A model generated the notes under the pieces. The model saw only the letters and a list, made by a program, of their open reading frames with translations, was not told the DNA's origin and ran no database searches. Source: Streptomyces daqingensis (GTDB lineage: Bacteria; Actinomycetota; Actinomycetes; Streptomycetales; Streptomycetaceae). Taken from it: a stretch of DNA of 64,000 nucleotides. The DNA lies in NCBI RefSeq assembly GCF_014645895.1, contig NZ_BMMP01000019.1, positions 38,263-102,262 of the forward strand, written 5' to 3'. Shown here piece by piece: positions 26,717-35,682 of this stretch (within the stretch, counting starts at the first letter, position 1; every line of letters begins with the position of its first letter). The translations under genes were made by a program, and so were the position numbers.

Positions 26717-27930
26717 CGGGTCTGCCGCCGGCCGTCCGCAGGGGCGTGGGAGCCGAGCACTTCGCGGTACAGGTCCAGCACGGAGGAGGCGGTACGCCGT
26801 ACGTCGAACTCGGCCGTCACATGCTTGCGGGCGGCCTCCCCGAGGTGGGCGCGGAGAGCGTCGTCACGCAGGATCCGGGTCACGGACGCGGCGAGAGCCT
26901 CGGGATCGTCCGGCGGCACGAGGCACGGATCCTCCTGCCCGGGCGGCAGGCACTCGCGGGCGCCGCCCACATCGGTGACGACCACGGGCCGCCCGCAGGC
27001 CATCGCCTCCAGCGGCGTCAGCGCCATCCCCTCCCAGCGCGACGGCAGAACGGTCACGTCGGCCGCGGCGTACCACCGGTCCACCGCCTTGCTCGCCCCG
27101 GCGAAGAGCACCTGCCGCGGCGCACGGGCCTCCAGCGCCGCGCGGTCCGGGCCGTCGCCGACGAGTACGAGCCAGGCGCCGGGCACCTGCTCGGTGACGT
27201 CCACCCACGCTTTGAGCAGCGACTTCTGGCCCTTCTGGGGGCACAACCGTCCGACGCACACCACGAGCGGGGCGTCTTCGGGGAGGGCCCGGAGCTGCGG
27301 GAGAGCCGCCCGGCACGCGGCCCGCGCGGCCTCGTCGTCCCCTGGGGAGACGCCGTCCCCACCGCCCCCGGAGGAGACGGTGAAACGGCCGAGGTCCACG
27401 CCGTTGGGCACGACGGCCCACCGTCCGTCGACGCCCGCCCGCTCACCCGTGCGCCGTTCGGCCTCGCTCACGCACAGCAGACGGTCCGTCCAGCGGGCCG
27501 CCGACCGCTCCCACGCGCGCGCGAGCAGCGCCGTCGCGCCGTGTACGGCTTCGAACGACCAGGCGTGCGGCTGGTAGACCGTCGGGACGTGTCCCCGCAG
27601 CGCGAGGCGTGCAGCCAGCCCCGCCTTCGCACTGTGCGCGTGGACGATGTGCGGGCGCACCCGCCGGATCAGCCGGTGCGCCCGCACCGTCTCCGCGGCC
27701 ACCTGCGGGCCCAGCTCCCGGACCGCCGCCCAGTGCTCGACGTCGGCACCCGCCGCGAAGGCGTGCCCGCCGAGGCTTCCGCCCGCCGGGCAGCCCACGA
27801 CGACGCGCACACCGTTCCGCACCTGCGCCCCGACCAGGTCGCTCACGACCCTGGCCACCCCGCCGTCGACCGGCTGAGCCAGGTGGAGAACCGTGAGACG
27901 GTCCTTTCTCACTTCGCGCTGGGAAAGCAC
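26713..27930 (-). CDS. GT4-family glycosyltransferase, first gene of the EPS operon
   Basis: A 405-aa GT-B glycosyltransferase with GGVARVVSDL at residues 22-31 (acceptor loop) and the donor-binding segment LPSRWEGMALTPLEAMACG near residue 310. GTG 27930 is preferred because GAGGAG lies 9 nt upstream; a second GTG follows six codons later. It heads the run of eight overlapping genes that ends at 16629. A 55-bp gap separates it from the upstream secreted-protein gene, which may be read from the same or its own promoter. Confidence 0.9.
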   Translation of the reverse strand: MLSQREVRKDRLTVLHLAQPVDGGVARVVSDLVGAQVRNGVRVVVGCPAGGSLGGHAFAAGADVEHWAAVRELGPQVAAETVRAHRLIRRVRPHIVHAHSAKAGLAARLALRGHVPTVYQPHAWSFEAVHGATALLARAWERSAARWTDRLLCVSEAERRTGERAGVDGRWAVVPNGVDLGRFTVSSGGGGDGVSPGDDEAARAACRAALPQLRALPEDAPLVVCVGRLCPQKGQKSLLKAWVDVTEQVPGAWLVLVGDGPDRAALEARAPRQVLFAGASKAVDRWYAAADVTVLPSRWEGMALTPLEAMACGRPVVVTDVGGARECLPPGQEDPCLVPPDDPEALAASVTRILRDDALRAHLGEAARKHVTAEFDVRRTASSVLDLYREVLGSHAPADGRRQTR

Positions 27931-27985
27931 CCGAACGTCTCCTCAAGCGTCACTGCCGAATACGTGTCCGGCGGGGTGGGGAAGG

Positions 27986-29119
27986 TCAGCGCCTGGTGCC
28001 GAACTGGGCGAACACGGCACCGAGCAGGTAGTCGTCCTCGGGCGACGCGAACCGGAGAAGGAGATTTCCCGCGCCGGAGCGCAGCGCCTCGCTCGCGTCG
28101 AATACGTCCGAGTCGTATCCGAGCGTGTTGCGGTGGGCGGGAACCCTGCCCTGTACTTCTTTTCCGCGGTCGGTGATCGTCGAATTGAAGGTGTCTCCGG
28201 CCGGGTTGGCGGAATTCGCCAGCGGAACGCCGGCACGCTTGTTCGGGGCGAGGGTGAGGGACTCACCGCCTGAGCCCCGGTCCCCGTCGTAACCCACGAC
28301 GCCGACGGATCCCTTCGCGTTCGCCGGCACGTTCGTGCGGCGCGTCGCGATGGGAAGCCCTCCGGGGTGTTTCTCCGTCGCCGCGAATCCGTCCCAGACG
28401 GTCATGTCCCGAAGCGGCGAACCGCTGTTCTCGTAGGCCACGACGAGCGTCCAGCCGCCCCACGCGCCGGCCTTGGAGTGCCCCATCGCCACGTTGAGCT
28501 GCGCGACCGTGTACGCGCCCGGGCCGTGGTTCCTGACCAGGGACGTCACGTTCGCGGACGCCTGGTAGGCGTCGGCGCCGTCCTGACGGCGGTGCTTGTG
28601 GACGGTGTCCGCCTTGACCGCGCGGTAGCTTCCGCCCGGCTCGGCGAGCAGCACGCGGCCGTTGTCCTTCGCGGGCTTGACCTCGCCGACACGGAGGTTG
28701 CCGCCCCAGTACAGGCGCGCGTAGGACACCTTCGACTTCTTGGGGAGGCGCAGGACCGCACGGGTGGAGTTGTACGTGTTCTTGTCGCGGTCGATGTCGG
28801 AGTAGAACATCTTGTAGCCGTCATTGCGGCTTTCTCCGCCCCGCTGCGCGGAAGCGCACGGTTCCGAATTGCCGACCGCGCTGCGGCAGGTGATCGCGGA
28901 GTTCGCCGCGGTGGCGATTCCGCCGTGCTTGACGGCGTGGTAGCGCTCCTTGAGCGCATTTCCGGAAGGGGCTTTCGTGGAAACTCTGTGCCCGGACGCG
29001 CCCTCCTTCGCCGCGGTGTGCGTCGCGGAACTCGCGGGCGCCGTGAGTGACACCGTCGCCGCCGCGCACAGGACCGCGCACCACAGACCGTGAGCCGCAG
29101 TTCTTCTCTTGTCCACCAT
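27986..29119 (-). CDS. Secreted DUF3344-like surface protein
   Basis: A 377-aa exported protein with a Sec signal (cleavage expected near ASSA, residue 30). The mature part is beta-rich with SYARLYWGGNL, GWTLVVAYE and a C-terminal ...DDYLLGAVF strand, which resemble DUF3344-type extracellular domains seen in surface proteins of actinobacteria and archaea. Two Cys (about 78 and 87) could form a disulfide. The position just ahead of the EPS operon suggests a cell-surface or matrix role. The family name is tentative. Confidence 0.7.
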   Translation of the reverse strand: MVDKRRTAAHGLWCAVLCAAATVSLTAPASSATHTAAKEGASGHRVSTKAPSGNALKERYHAVKHGGIATAANSAITCRSAVGNSEPCASAQRGGESRNDGYKMFYSDIDRDKNTYNSTRAVLRLPKKSKVSYARLYWGGNLRVGEVKPAKDNGRVLLAEPGGSYRAVKADTVHKHRRQDGADAYQASANVTSLVRNHGPGAYTVAQLNVAMGHSKAGAWGGWTLVVAYENSGSPLRDMTVWDGFAATEKHPGGLPIATRRTNVPANAKGSVGVVGYDGDRGSGGESLTLAPNKRAGVPLANSANPAGDTFNSTITDRGKEVQGRVPAHRNTLGYDSDVFDASEALRSGAGNLLLRFASPEDDYLLGAVFAQFGTRR

Positions 29120-29295
29120 GGATGGTTCCGCCTCCCGTCAGAAAACAGAGAGACCTTGACAAAGGCGCTGACGGATTCCCGAGCGGCTCGCCGGTCATTT
29201 TTCCTTTTTCACTGACTAGCGGACACTCGATGGGCGCTACGGAGCCGAACGGAGCACGGAAAGAGCAGGAACCGGCCGTGGGCTAGTGTCGGAGC

Positions 29296-29820
29296 ATGCC
29301 GCTGAGCTTCGAGACGGACCCGGCGATCACGCGTGAACTCAGCGACGGGCTCAGCTCGTTGTGGGCGGACGTCACCAACGCGGACGGCGCGGTCGGCTTC
29401 CTTCCCCCGGTCACTCCCGAGGACGTCCGCCCCGACCTGCTCACCCACCTGGCGGCCGTCGACTCCGGCCGCACCCGGATGCTGATCGGCCGCGACGGGA
29501 CGGGCGCGGTCGCCGCCAGCGCTTTCCTGGCCTTCAACGCGCACCGGCTCAAGCGCCACTGGTGCTCCGTCTACACGGTGATGGTGCATCCCGGCTCGCA
29601 GGGCCAGGGCCACGGGCGGGACCTGATGTCCGCGGTCGAGAAGGCGGCGCGCGACATCGACGGCATCACCGCGCTGCGGCTCAGCTGCCGCGGCGGGCTC
29701 GGTCTGGAACGCTTCTACGTCAGCTGCGGCTACCGCGAGGTCGGACGTCTGCCGGGGGCGATCATGGTCTCCGACGACGACTTCAGGGACGACGTCACGT
29801 TCTGGCTGTCGCTCACCTGA
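29296..29820 (+). CDS. GNAT-family N-acetyltransferase
   Basis: A 174-aa GNAT enzyme. The acetyl-CoA pyrophosphate loop appears as VHPGSQGQGHGRDL, between a central strand (YTVMVHP) and a helix, and a conserved Tyr occurs in ERFYVSCGYREVG. ATG 29296 follows a weak GGAG. The acceptor is unknown. The gene stands alone, divergent from the secreted protein gene. Confidence 0.88.
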   Translation: MPLSFETDPAITRELSDGLSSLWADVTNADGAVGFLPPVTPEDVRPDLLTHLAAVDSGRTRMLIGRDGTGAVAASAFLAFNAHRLKRHWCSVYTVMVHPGSQGQGHGRDLMSAVEKAARDIDGITALRLSCRGGLGLERFYVSCGYREVGRLPGAIMVSDDDFRDDVTFWLSLT

Positions 29821-29984
29821 GTCCCGGGAGCGGCGACGTCCACCCCCGGGAGCCCCGGGAGCCCCGGAGGGCCCAGGATGATCGCCTTCAGCGCTGTGTT
29901 TGACTGGAATGCGAGCCGCCGGCGCCCGTACGCACTCAGGCCGGAACCGGCGCCGTCCCGTCAGAGAAGCCCGGAGAAGATCTC

Positions 29985-30275
29985 GTGAGCAGCAAGTCGC
30001 ACGCAACGCTCCGCTACACCGCCATGAGGGCCGGAATCTTCGCCGGCTGCTTCGTGGTCGTCGCCGTCCTGGCCTACGTGGGGATCATCCCGGAGGGCAT
30101 CGGCAAGTCGAACCCGCTGTGGGTCGTGCTCATGGCCCTGGTGCTCTCTGCCCCGCTCAGCTACGTGCTGCTGCGCAAGCAGCGCGACGAGATGTCGGCG
30201 CAGCTCGTCGAGGGCGTCGACCGTGCCAAGCAGCGCATCGCGGCCAACCAGGGCCAGGAGGACGGCGCGGCGTAG
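29985..30275 (+). CDS. DUF4229 small membrane protein
   Basis: A 96-aa protein with two membrane helices (about 14-35 and 43-62) followed by a charged cytoplasmic helix, matching the actinobacterial DUF4229 family. The function is unknown. GTG 29985 has GGAGAAG 9 nt upstream. Confidence 0.85.
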   Translation: MSSKSHATLRYTAMRAGIFAGCFVVVAVLAYVGIIPEGIGKSNPLWVVLMALVLSAPLSYVLLRKQRDEMSAQLVEGVDRAKQRIAANQGQEDGAA

Positions 30276-30462
30276 CGACGGGCGCGGCCTCCGCGTCACC
30301 TCCCCGCAGGCGGCGCCCGGACTGTAACGCGAGTCACGCTCCGCTCCCCGGTGCGCCGGGAATGACCGTCATGCACCGGTGCGTTGTGGGTCGTCGTACT
30401 CCGCGAAGGAAGAACCTTCGGGGAGCCGCATTCCACGACCCTTCGCCGAGCGGGAGCGCGAC

Positions 30463-31815
30463 GTGACCTCGTCCCCAGACACCTCACCGGAGACCCCGGA
30501 CGCCTCGCACACCGCGGCACCCGGCCGGAGCCGAATACCCCGCGTCCCGTTCTGGGCGCAGATACTGCTGGGCCTGGTCCTCGGCGTAGCGCTCGGCTGG
30601 GCGGCACGGAGCGGCGACGTCTCCTGGCTGGGTACCGCGCTCACCAAGACCGGTGAGATCTTCGTCCAGCTGCTGAAACTGGTGGTCGCCCCGCTCGTCT
30701 TCTTCGCGATCACCATCTCGATCACCAACCTCCGCAACGTGCACAACGCCGCACGGCTGGCCACCCGGACGCTGCTGTGGTTCATGGCCACGTCGCTCAT
30801 CGCGGTCGCCATCGGACTCGTCATCGGGCTGCTCACGCACCCCGGTTCGGGCACCGGACTCTCCGCCGGAGACGCCGCCAAGCCGGAGGAGGCGGGCAGT
30901 TGGCTGGACTTCCTCACCGGCATCGTCCCGACCGACATCGTCACGCCGTTCACCGAACTGCAGGTCCTGCAGATCGTGTTCATGGCCGTGGTCGTCGGCG
31001 TCGCCGCGCTCAAGCTCGGCGAGAAGGCGGCACCGCTGCTCACCTTCGGGGAGGCGGTGCTCGCGCTGCTGCAGAAGGCGCTGTGGTGGATCATCCGGCT
31101 CGCGCCCGTCGGCACGGTCGGCCTGATCGGTACCGCCATCAAGGACTACGGCTGGGACCTCATCGGCAAGTACGCGACGTTCACGGCCGACGTCTACATC
31201 GGCTGCGCCGTCGTCCTCTTCGGCGTCTACCCGCTGCTCCTGGCGACCGTCGCCAAGGTCAACCCCCTGCAGTTCTTCCGCGGCGCGTGGCCGGCCATCC
31301 AGCTGGCGTTCGTCTCCCGCTCCTCCGTCGGCACGATGCCCGTCACGCAGAAAGTCACCGAACGCCTGGGCGTGCCGCGGGACTTCGCGTCGTTCGCCGT
31401 GCCCTTCGGGTCGACGACGAAGATGGACGGCTGCGCCTCCATCTACCCGGCCATCGCGGCGATCTTCATCGGCGAGTTCTACGGGATCCAGCTGGGCCTG
31501 CGCGAATACCTGCTGATCGTCGTCGTCTCGGTCATCGGCTCCGCGGCCACCGCCGGGCTCACCGGCGCCACGATCATGCTGACCCTCACGCTGTCGACAC
31601 TGGGGCTGCCCCTCGCCGGCGTCGGACTGCTGCTCGCGATCGACCCGATCCTCGACATGATGCGCACCGCGACGAACGTGGCTGGACAATCAGTATGCAC
31701 GTTGCTCGTCGCCGCGCGTGAGGGCATCCTCGATCGCGACAAGTACGCGAGTGCACGGGGCGCTGACCTGGACTCCTTCGAGCCCGAGGGGCAGCCGGCG
31801 ACTGCGGCGGCGTAG
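30463..31815 (+). CDS. dctA: DctA-type dicarboxylate symporter, chimeric 3' end supplied by inserted element
   Basis: A 450-aa proton/sodium-dicarboxylate symporter of the DAACS family with eight membrane helices and two hairpins. Family motifs include SSVGTMPVT (HP1 serine-rich loop) and, in helix 8, RTATNVAGQ, equivalent to the substrate-binding NVxGD. GTG 30463 follows GGGAG. The chromosomal reading frame ends at the 14-bp core 31669-31682, and the last 43 codons come from the inserted element. They keep the family C-terminus (LVAARE, DLDSFE) at roughly two-thirds identity to the displaced native tail at 52645-52783. The protein is therefore probably functional. Confidence 0.9.
   Translation: MTSSPDTSPETPDASHTAAPGRSRIPRVPFWAQILLGLVLGVALGWAARSGDVSWLGTALTKTGEIFVQLLKLVVAPLVFFAITISITNLRNVHNAARLATRTLLWFMATSLIAVAIGLVIGLLTHPGSGTGLSAGDAAKPEEAGSWLDFLTGIVPTDIVTPFTELQVLQIVFMAVVVGVAALKLGEKAAPLLTFGEAVLALLQKALWWIIRLAPVGTVGLIGTAIKDYGWDLIGKYATFTADVYIGCAVVLFGVYPLLLATVAKVNPLQFFRGAWPAIQLAFVSRSSVGTMPVTQKVTERLGVPRDFASFAVPFGSTTKMDGCASIYPAIAAIFIGEFYGIQLGLREYLLIVVVSVIGSAATAGLTGATIMLTLTLSTLGLPLAGVGLLLAIDPILDMMRTATNVAGQSVCTLLVAAREGILDRDKYASARGADLDSFEPEGQPATAAA
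31669..31682 (+). repeat. attL core (14-bp direct repeat, left copy)
   Basis: Identical to 52631-52644. With one mismatch on the left, similarity extends over GCGCAC upstream, and GG matches two bases further downstream. It encodes A-T-N-V-A of DctA helix 8. Short core identity inside a gene is typical of large serine integrases. Confidence 0.9.
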
Positions 31816-31834
31816 TCACCGCGGGCCGACTCGA

Positions 31835-31870
31835 CAACTCCCCTGGTCTCTCTGGAGGTCGGGGGAGTTG
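31835..31870 (+). terminator. Element-borne terminator after chimeric dctA
   Basis: Nine-bp arms CAACTCCCC (31835-31843) and GGGGAGTTG (31862-31870) around an 18-nt loop, 20 bp after the dctA stop. A closely similar hairpin follows the native dctA tail at 52834-52867, so the element copies the terminator as well as the codons. Confidence 0.8.
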
Positions 31871-31991
31871 CCGTGTTCTGGCGCCATGGCGTGGGCGCTC
31901 GGTGGGTACGGTCGATCTGGTATCTGCTGTGCTGCATCGTCTGCCTCGATGTGGCCCAGCACGCGTGCGTGATCGAGGGGAGCGATGCGGC

Positions 31992-32912
31992 ATGCCGTCG
32001 GGCGATGCGCAGGGCCTGGAAGAGGGATTCACGTCGGCCGGGACTGCGGCGGTCATGGCCGCGGCATGCCGACAGGTTGGCCTCGACAGCGAGAGTGCGG
32101 AGCTGATCCGCTTCGGTGAGAACGCCCTGTTCCGGCTCTCGTCGCACCCGGTGATCGTTCGCATCGCACGGTCTACGGACTATCTGCCGTCGGTCCGGAA
32201 CGAGGTTCAGGTATCGCGGTGGCTGTACCGCGAGGGGTTCCCGGCTGCGCGCGTCCTGGAGGACATCGAGCAGCCGATCGTCGTGGACGGGTGCCCTGTC
32301 ACGTTCTGGCACCTCATTGAGGAGGGCGACCGCAAAGCGACGTACGGGGAGCTGGGCGGCCTCCTCCGAGACCTGCACGCCCTGCAGCTCCCGGAGGGGC
32401 TGGAGCTCCCGCCGTTCACGGTGTTCGGCAGGACGGACCTACGCATCAAGAAGGTCGCTGAGATCTCTGAGGACGACCGCGAGTTCCTGCGGAAACGTGG
32501 GCGCGAGCTGCGCGACCGGCTGGCCGAGCTGCGTTTCGAATCCCCGCAGGGCCCGGTCCACGGAGACGCTCATGTGCAGAACCTCATGGTGGACCGCAGT
32601 GGGAAGGTCCTGCTCATCGACTTCGAGGGATTCAGCTTCGACCACCCGGAGTGGGACCTGATGGTCACCGCGACCGAGCACCACAGCCTCGGCTGGCAGA
32701 CAGACGAGCAGTACGCAAGCTTCGTCGGCGCATACGGGCGAGACCTTCGTGACTGGCACGGGTACTCGACCCTGCGCGGCATCCAGGAGTTCCAGATGAC
32801 GACCTGGCTGATGCAGAACATCGGTGAGAGCCAGAAGGTCGCCGACGAATACGCGCGACGCATCGCCTCACTGCGCGACGACGACGCTCCACGGAATTGG
32901 CAGCCCGGGTGA
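31992..32912 (+). CDS. APH-family phosphotransferase (kinase-like)
   Basis: A 306-aa protein with the aminoglycoside phosphotransferase/choline kinase fold. The Brenner motif HGDAHVQN lies at 190-197 (catalytic Asp192, Asn197), and the metal-binding DFEGFSFD starts at Asp210. The N-terminal lobe has an FGENALFRL loop for ATP. ATG 31992 has GAGGGGAG about 8 nt upstream; a later Met is possible. APH-fold proteins next to XRE-type regulators are frequent in Streptomyces elements, and their substrates are mostly unknown; resistance should not be assumed. It is convergent with the XRE gene, 7 bp away. Confidence 0.8.
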   Translation: MPSGDAQGLEEGFTSAGTAAVMAAACRQVGLDSESAELIRFGENALFRLSSHPVIVRIARSTDYLPSVRNEVQVSRWLYREGFPAARVLEDIEQPIVVDGCPVTFWHLIEEGDRKATYGELGGLLRDLHALQLPEGLELPPFTVFGRTDLRIKKVAEISEDDREFLRKRGRELRDRLAELRFESPQGPVHGDAHVQNLMVDRSGKVLLIDFEGFSFDHPEWDLMVTATEHHSLGWQTDEQYASFVGAYGRDLRDWHGYSTLRGIQEFQMTTWLMQNIGESQKVADEYARRIASLRDDDAPRNWQPG

Positions 32913-32919
32913 GGCCCGC

Positions 32920-34293
32920 CTACTCATCGTCCAACTCGGCCATGGCTTCGTGCACTCGGTCGTTGAACTCCTGCACCGCTGGACTGGTGGCGTGTACGGA
33001 GACCTCGCGCTGGAAGTCCGTGACGTAGCGCTGAAAGCGTGAAGACTGGAGCGCGTCTCCACCGTCCACGGCCAGGCCGGCGGTTGTCACAGCGGCTTCG
33101 AGCTCGCCGTTCAATAGCTGACTCTGCGCGAGCACCATGCGGCAGAAACCCAGCGTGCGGGCGTACTTGGGGTCGGTAAGTTCGACCGCACGTTCTGCGA
33201 ACCGTATGGCCTCTCTGCCCTGTTTCAGGTCGCGGAAGCAGTGGCAGAACTCTCCGACGAGTTCGGCCTCGTCCATGTACGCCAGCCAGTCCGGGTCGTC
33301 GGCGGTCTCCGCCCGCTCGAAGAAGCGCTCTGCCTCGTTCATGGCGTGCGTCGCGCCCCTGGCGTCCCCAGCTGTGGACAAGGCGCGGGCTTCGTGAGCA
33401 GAGAACAGAGCCATGGCGCGAGGTGTCGAGCGGCCCTTCCCGCCCTCGACGGAAGCTCGGGCAAGGCGCACAGCTCTCGGGGCTTGGCCCAAGTAGTTCG
33501 CCTGATGGCTCATGTTCGTGAGGATGCGAGCGCCCATCATGCGGTCATCGACCACTTGAGTGAGTCGCAGTGTGGCTATGAGGTAGCGGTCGGCTAACAC
33601 GTGGTTGCCCGTGTCGTACGCGGTCCACGCGAGGAGTTGGGAGATCTCGGCTGCGGCGCCGAAGAGAGCGTTGCCCACCTTGTCGCTGTAGCTGGCGTTG
33701 AGCAGAGGCAGTACGTCCTCGCGGAAGTAGTGACGTAATGGACGGTGCCCATGCCCACCGCCGAACTTGAAGTCGAGATGCATGAACATCTCGGCGGCCG
33801 TTCGCATCGCTGCGACGTCCCTCATTCCGACACGGCGGGAGCTTGCGTCCGGTGGGGTGAGGCCGTCCGGACGGGAGACGAGCCACGACAGTACAGCTGA
33901 GTTGACCTCACCTTCGGGCAGGAGCAGGTCATCCGTGGACTGGTCCTCCGGACGGAGTTGGGTCAGCGCGTCCATGACGCTCAACGCTTCTGGAAGCGAA
34001 GCGGCGTAAGTGGTGCCGATGCTCGGGGCTGTTGCCGTGGCGACTCCGGGAAAGCCGAGGTCGCTGGGCGTGACTCTCCGCCGCAGCTTCTCGCCGAGCG
34101 CCTCTGCCAGGAACCCCGCGGTCTGCGGCTGGATGCCGCTGCCATCGAGCCAGCGCTGTACGGCGACGTGGGTCGTGCCCACGTGTGCGCCACGTCGGCG
34201 TGCAACGCCCTGGATCCGTCTCGCCAGCCCCTTGTTGGAGACGCCGGCCTCTGCCATGAGTGCGGCCAACCGGTGATTCGGTTCCTTGCTCAT
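32920..34293 (-). CDS. XRE-type helix-turn-helix regulator with TPR-like domain
   Basis: A 457-aa regulator. Residues about 1-80 form an extended helix-turn-helix (NKGLARRIQG...THVAVQRWLDG). The rest is helical and TPR-like, as in the large family of Streptomyces XRE-TPR regulators. An inverted repeat and several half-sites (34362-34432) lie between its start and the divergent ATPase gene and are the obvious operator. Such regulators usually pair with an RsbW-like ATPase and small proteins, as here, and control development or element functions. Confidence 0.85.
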   Translation of the reverse strand: MSKEPNHRLAALMAEAGVSNKGLARRIQGVARRRGAHVGTTHVAVQRWLDGSGIQPQTAGFLAEALGEKLRRRVTPSDLGFPGVATATAPSIGTTYAASLPEALSVMDALTQLRPEDQSTDDLLLPEGEVNSAVLSWLVSRPDGLTPPDASSRRVGMRDVAAMRTAAEMFMHLDFKFGGGHGHRPLRHYFREDVLPLLNASYSDKVGNALFGAAAEISQLLAWTAYDTGNHVLADRYLIATLRLTQVVDDRMMGARILTNMSHQANYLGQAPRAVRLARASVEGGKGRSTPRAMALFSAHEARALSTAGDARGATHAMNEAERFFERAETADDPDWLAYMDEAELVGEFCHCFRDLKQGREAIRFAERAVELTDPKYARTLGFCRMVLAQSQLLNGELEAAVTTAGLAVDGGDALQSSRFQRYVTDFQREVSVHATSPAVQEFNDRVHEAMAELDDE

Positions 34294-34325
34294 GATCCCC
34301 CTGCTACCGCGCGGGATGACACTAA

Positions 34326-34432
34326 GTGTTCATGGTGCCACGGACCACGGACACAGACGGAGGGGGTTCACGAGTGAACCCCCTTGCGATCCCCGTGAAC
34401 CCTGGTGTGCACGTGAACCCCCTTGTGAACAC
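34326..34432. promoter_or_regulatory. Operator region: inverted repeat plus GTGAAC half-sites
   Basis: The centre is a perfect palindrome with 10-bp arms: GGGGGTTCAC (34362-34371), spacer GA, GTGAACCCCC (34374-34383). Further GTGAAC half-sites follow at 34395, 34413 and 34425, the last reading GTGAACAC. A GTGTTCAT at 34326-34333 is the inverse half-site. The cluster fills the divergent region between the XRE regulator and the ATPase gene, so autoregulation is likely. Confidence 0.7.
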
Positions 34433-34512
34433 TCCCCGTTACGTCTGAATCGCCCTTCACTGGTCTGCACACAACAGCGGGAGCCCTCCCGCTGGTGACC
34501 AAGGAGTGAGCG

Positions 34513-35052
34513 ATGAAGTCCAGTGAGGTGCGAGAGCTACCGCTGCGAGCGGCCGGGCTCGCTCCGCTGGAGCCGGTCACGCTGGCGACAGCAGAGCGCT
34601 TCCGCTCGATCATGCTCGTAGCCGAGTCTCCCGAGGCCGCTCGAGTTGCACGGCAAGCGGGGCGGGAGGTCGTCCGGGACTGGGAACTGCCGTTGTCGGC
34701 CTGCGACGTAGAACTCTGCGTCTCAGAGCTCGTCGGCAACGCGGTCCATCACGCCACCCCGGACGGACGACTCACTGCCTTCGGCGGGAAACGGCATGTT
34801 GCTGTGGCCTTCCGGGCGTGGTCCCACTGGCTTTTCGTCGAAGTGTCCGATGAGGACTCAACTCCTCCGATGCTTCCGATCGGAGAGCTCCTCGAACCGG
34901 ACCTCTCGCTCCTCGAGTCGGACGATGTGCTGCCGGACAGCGGTCGTGGCCTCTTCCTGGTGCAGAGCGTCGCTGACGCCGTCTGGTGGGCACCTCGCCA
35001 CACAGGGGGCAAGAGCGTCTTCTGCCGCTTCGACGTCAACGAAGCCGCCTGA
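34513..35052 (+). CDS. RsbW-like histidine-kinase-type ATPase
   Basis: A 179-aa GHKL ATPase domain of the anti-sigma-factor/serine kinase type. The N-box is ELVGNAVHHA (Asn for Mg) and the G-box is SGRGLFLVQSVAD. The first 35 residues have no recognised domain. ATG 34513 follows AAGGAGTGAG. No sigma factor or anti-anti-sigma gene is close; in Streptomyces such stand-alone ATPases cluster with XRE-TPR regulators and modulate their pathway. It is the first of a run of four short plus-strand genes. Confidence 0.87.
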   Translation: MKSSEVRELPLRAAGLAPLEPVTLATAERFRSIMLVAESPEAARVARQAGREVVRDWELPLSACDVELCVSELVGNAVHHATPDGRLTAFGGKRHVAVAFRAWSHWLFVEVSDEDSTPPMLPIGELLEPDLSLLESDDVLPDSGRGLFLVQSVADAVWWAPRHTGGKSVFCRFDVNEAA

Positions 35053-35233
35053 GCATGAGAGGCGGTTCGCAGACTCTGGAAGAGCACAGGCAGCCGACAC
35101 CCGTCGTCAGGCGGGTCGCGGTGACTCTTCCAGGGACCGGGCGGAGACCAGCAAGGACTCCGTTGCGGTGGGTGGCCTCCCGATCTCCTCGTACGCCGAA
35201 CGGGAGGTCACCCGAATACCAGGAGGGACACAG

Positions 35234-35452
35234 GTGGTTGGAGTGTCGAGCAGAAGTCGACGGATCACCGCGGTACGCGTGCGGCGAGGCGACCTCGTGA
35301 GCGTGCGCGGGCGTTGGCTGGAGGTGAAGGCGGCCCGGCTTGAGCGTTACGCGACTGGAGGGCCGGCGGTGGTCCTCATCTTCCAAGCCTTCCCGGCTCT
35401 TCGCGTACGGGCTGGCGAACGCGTCCCCGTACACAGGAGGGGGTGCCGATGA
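35234..35452 (+). CDS. Small conserved hypothetical protein, basic
   Basis: A 72-aa basic protein starting at GTG 35234 with AGGAGGG 6 nt upstream. Residues RRGDLVSVRGRW, then RYATGGPAVVL and LRVRAGERVPV, form a compact beta-rich domain (an SH3-like or Hint-remnant fold is possible). I have the impression of similar small proteins beside ATPase/XRE cassettes in Streptomyces. The stop overlaps the next ATG by 4 nt. Function unknown. Confidence 0.6.
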   Translation: MVGVSSRSRRITAVRVRRGDLVSVRGRWLEVKAARLERYATGGPAVVLIFQAFPALRVRAGERVPVHRRGCR

Positions 35453-35682
35453 GCGGGTCTGTGATGCGCTTCGCGGATTGGGGCTTGACCGTCGACCAAC
35501 ACGGAGGGCCACCCATCTACGTCACCGAATGCACCACCTGCGCCGAAGAGTCAGCAGCCTCGAACGACAAGGGCGACCCGGAAATCTGGTGCCTGCGGCA
35601 CGCCGGTCGCACTGGTCACACAGGCTTCCGAGCGACGTCGATGACCTTCTTCCGGGCTTCTCTGATCGAGGGCGTGCGGTGA
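35449..35682 (+). CDS. Small Cys/His protein, DUF7848-like
   Basis: A 77-aa protein from ATG 35449 (ATGA overlap with the previous stop, AGGAGGGG before it). It contains CTTC...C and a WCLRHAGRTGHTGFR segment; the C-x2-C with C-x2-H and later His could bind zinc. The layout resembles small Streptomyces proteins of the DUF7848 type that pair with XRE regulators and ATPases. The role is unknown; the cassette arrangement suggests regulation. Confidence 0.6.
   Translation: MSGSVMRFADWGLTVDQHGGPPIYVTECTTCAEESAASNDKGDPEIWCLRHAGRTGHTGFRATSMTFFRASLIEGVR

Noticed and set aside
12551..29119. A polyketide or peptide biosynthetic gene cluster
   Set aside because: No ketosynthase, NRPS or similar core gene is present; the genes fit surface polysaccharide assembly.
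31902..32912. Reading the phosphotransferase as an antibiotic-resistance gene
   Set aside because: The Brenner motif is present but specificity cannot be inferred; such genes near XRE regulators usually have unknown roles.
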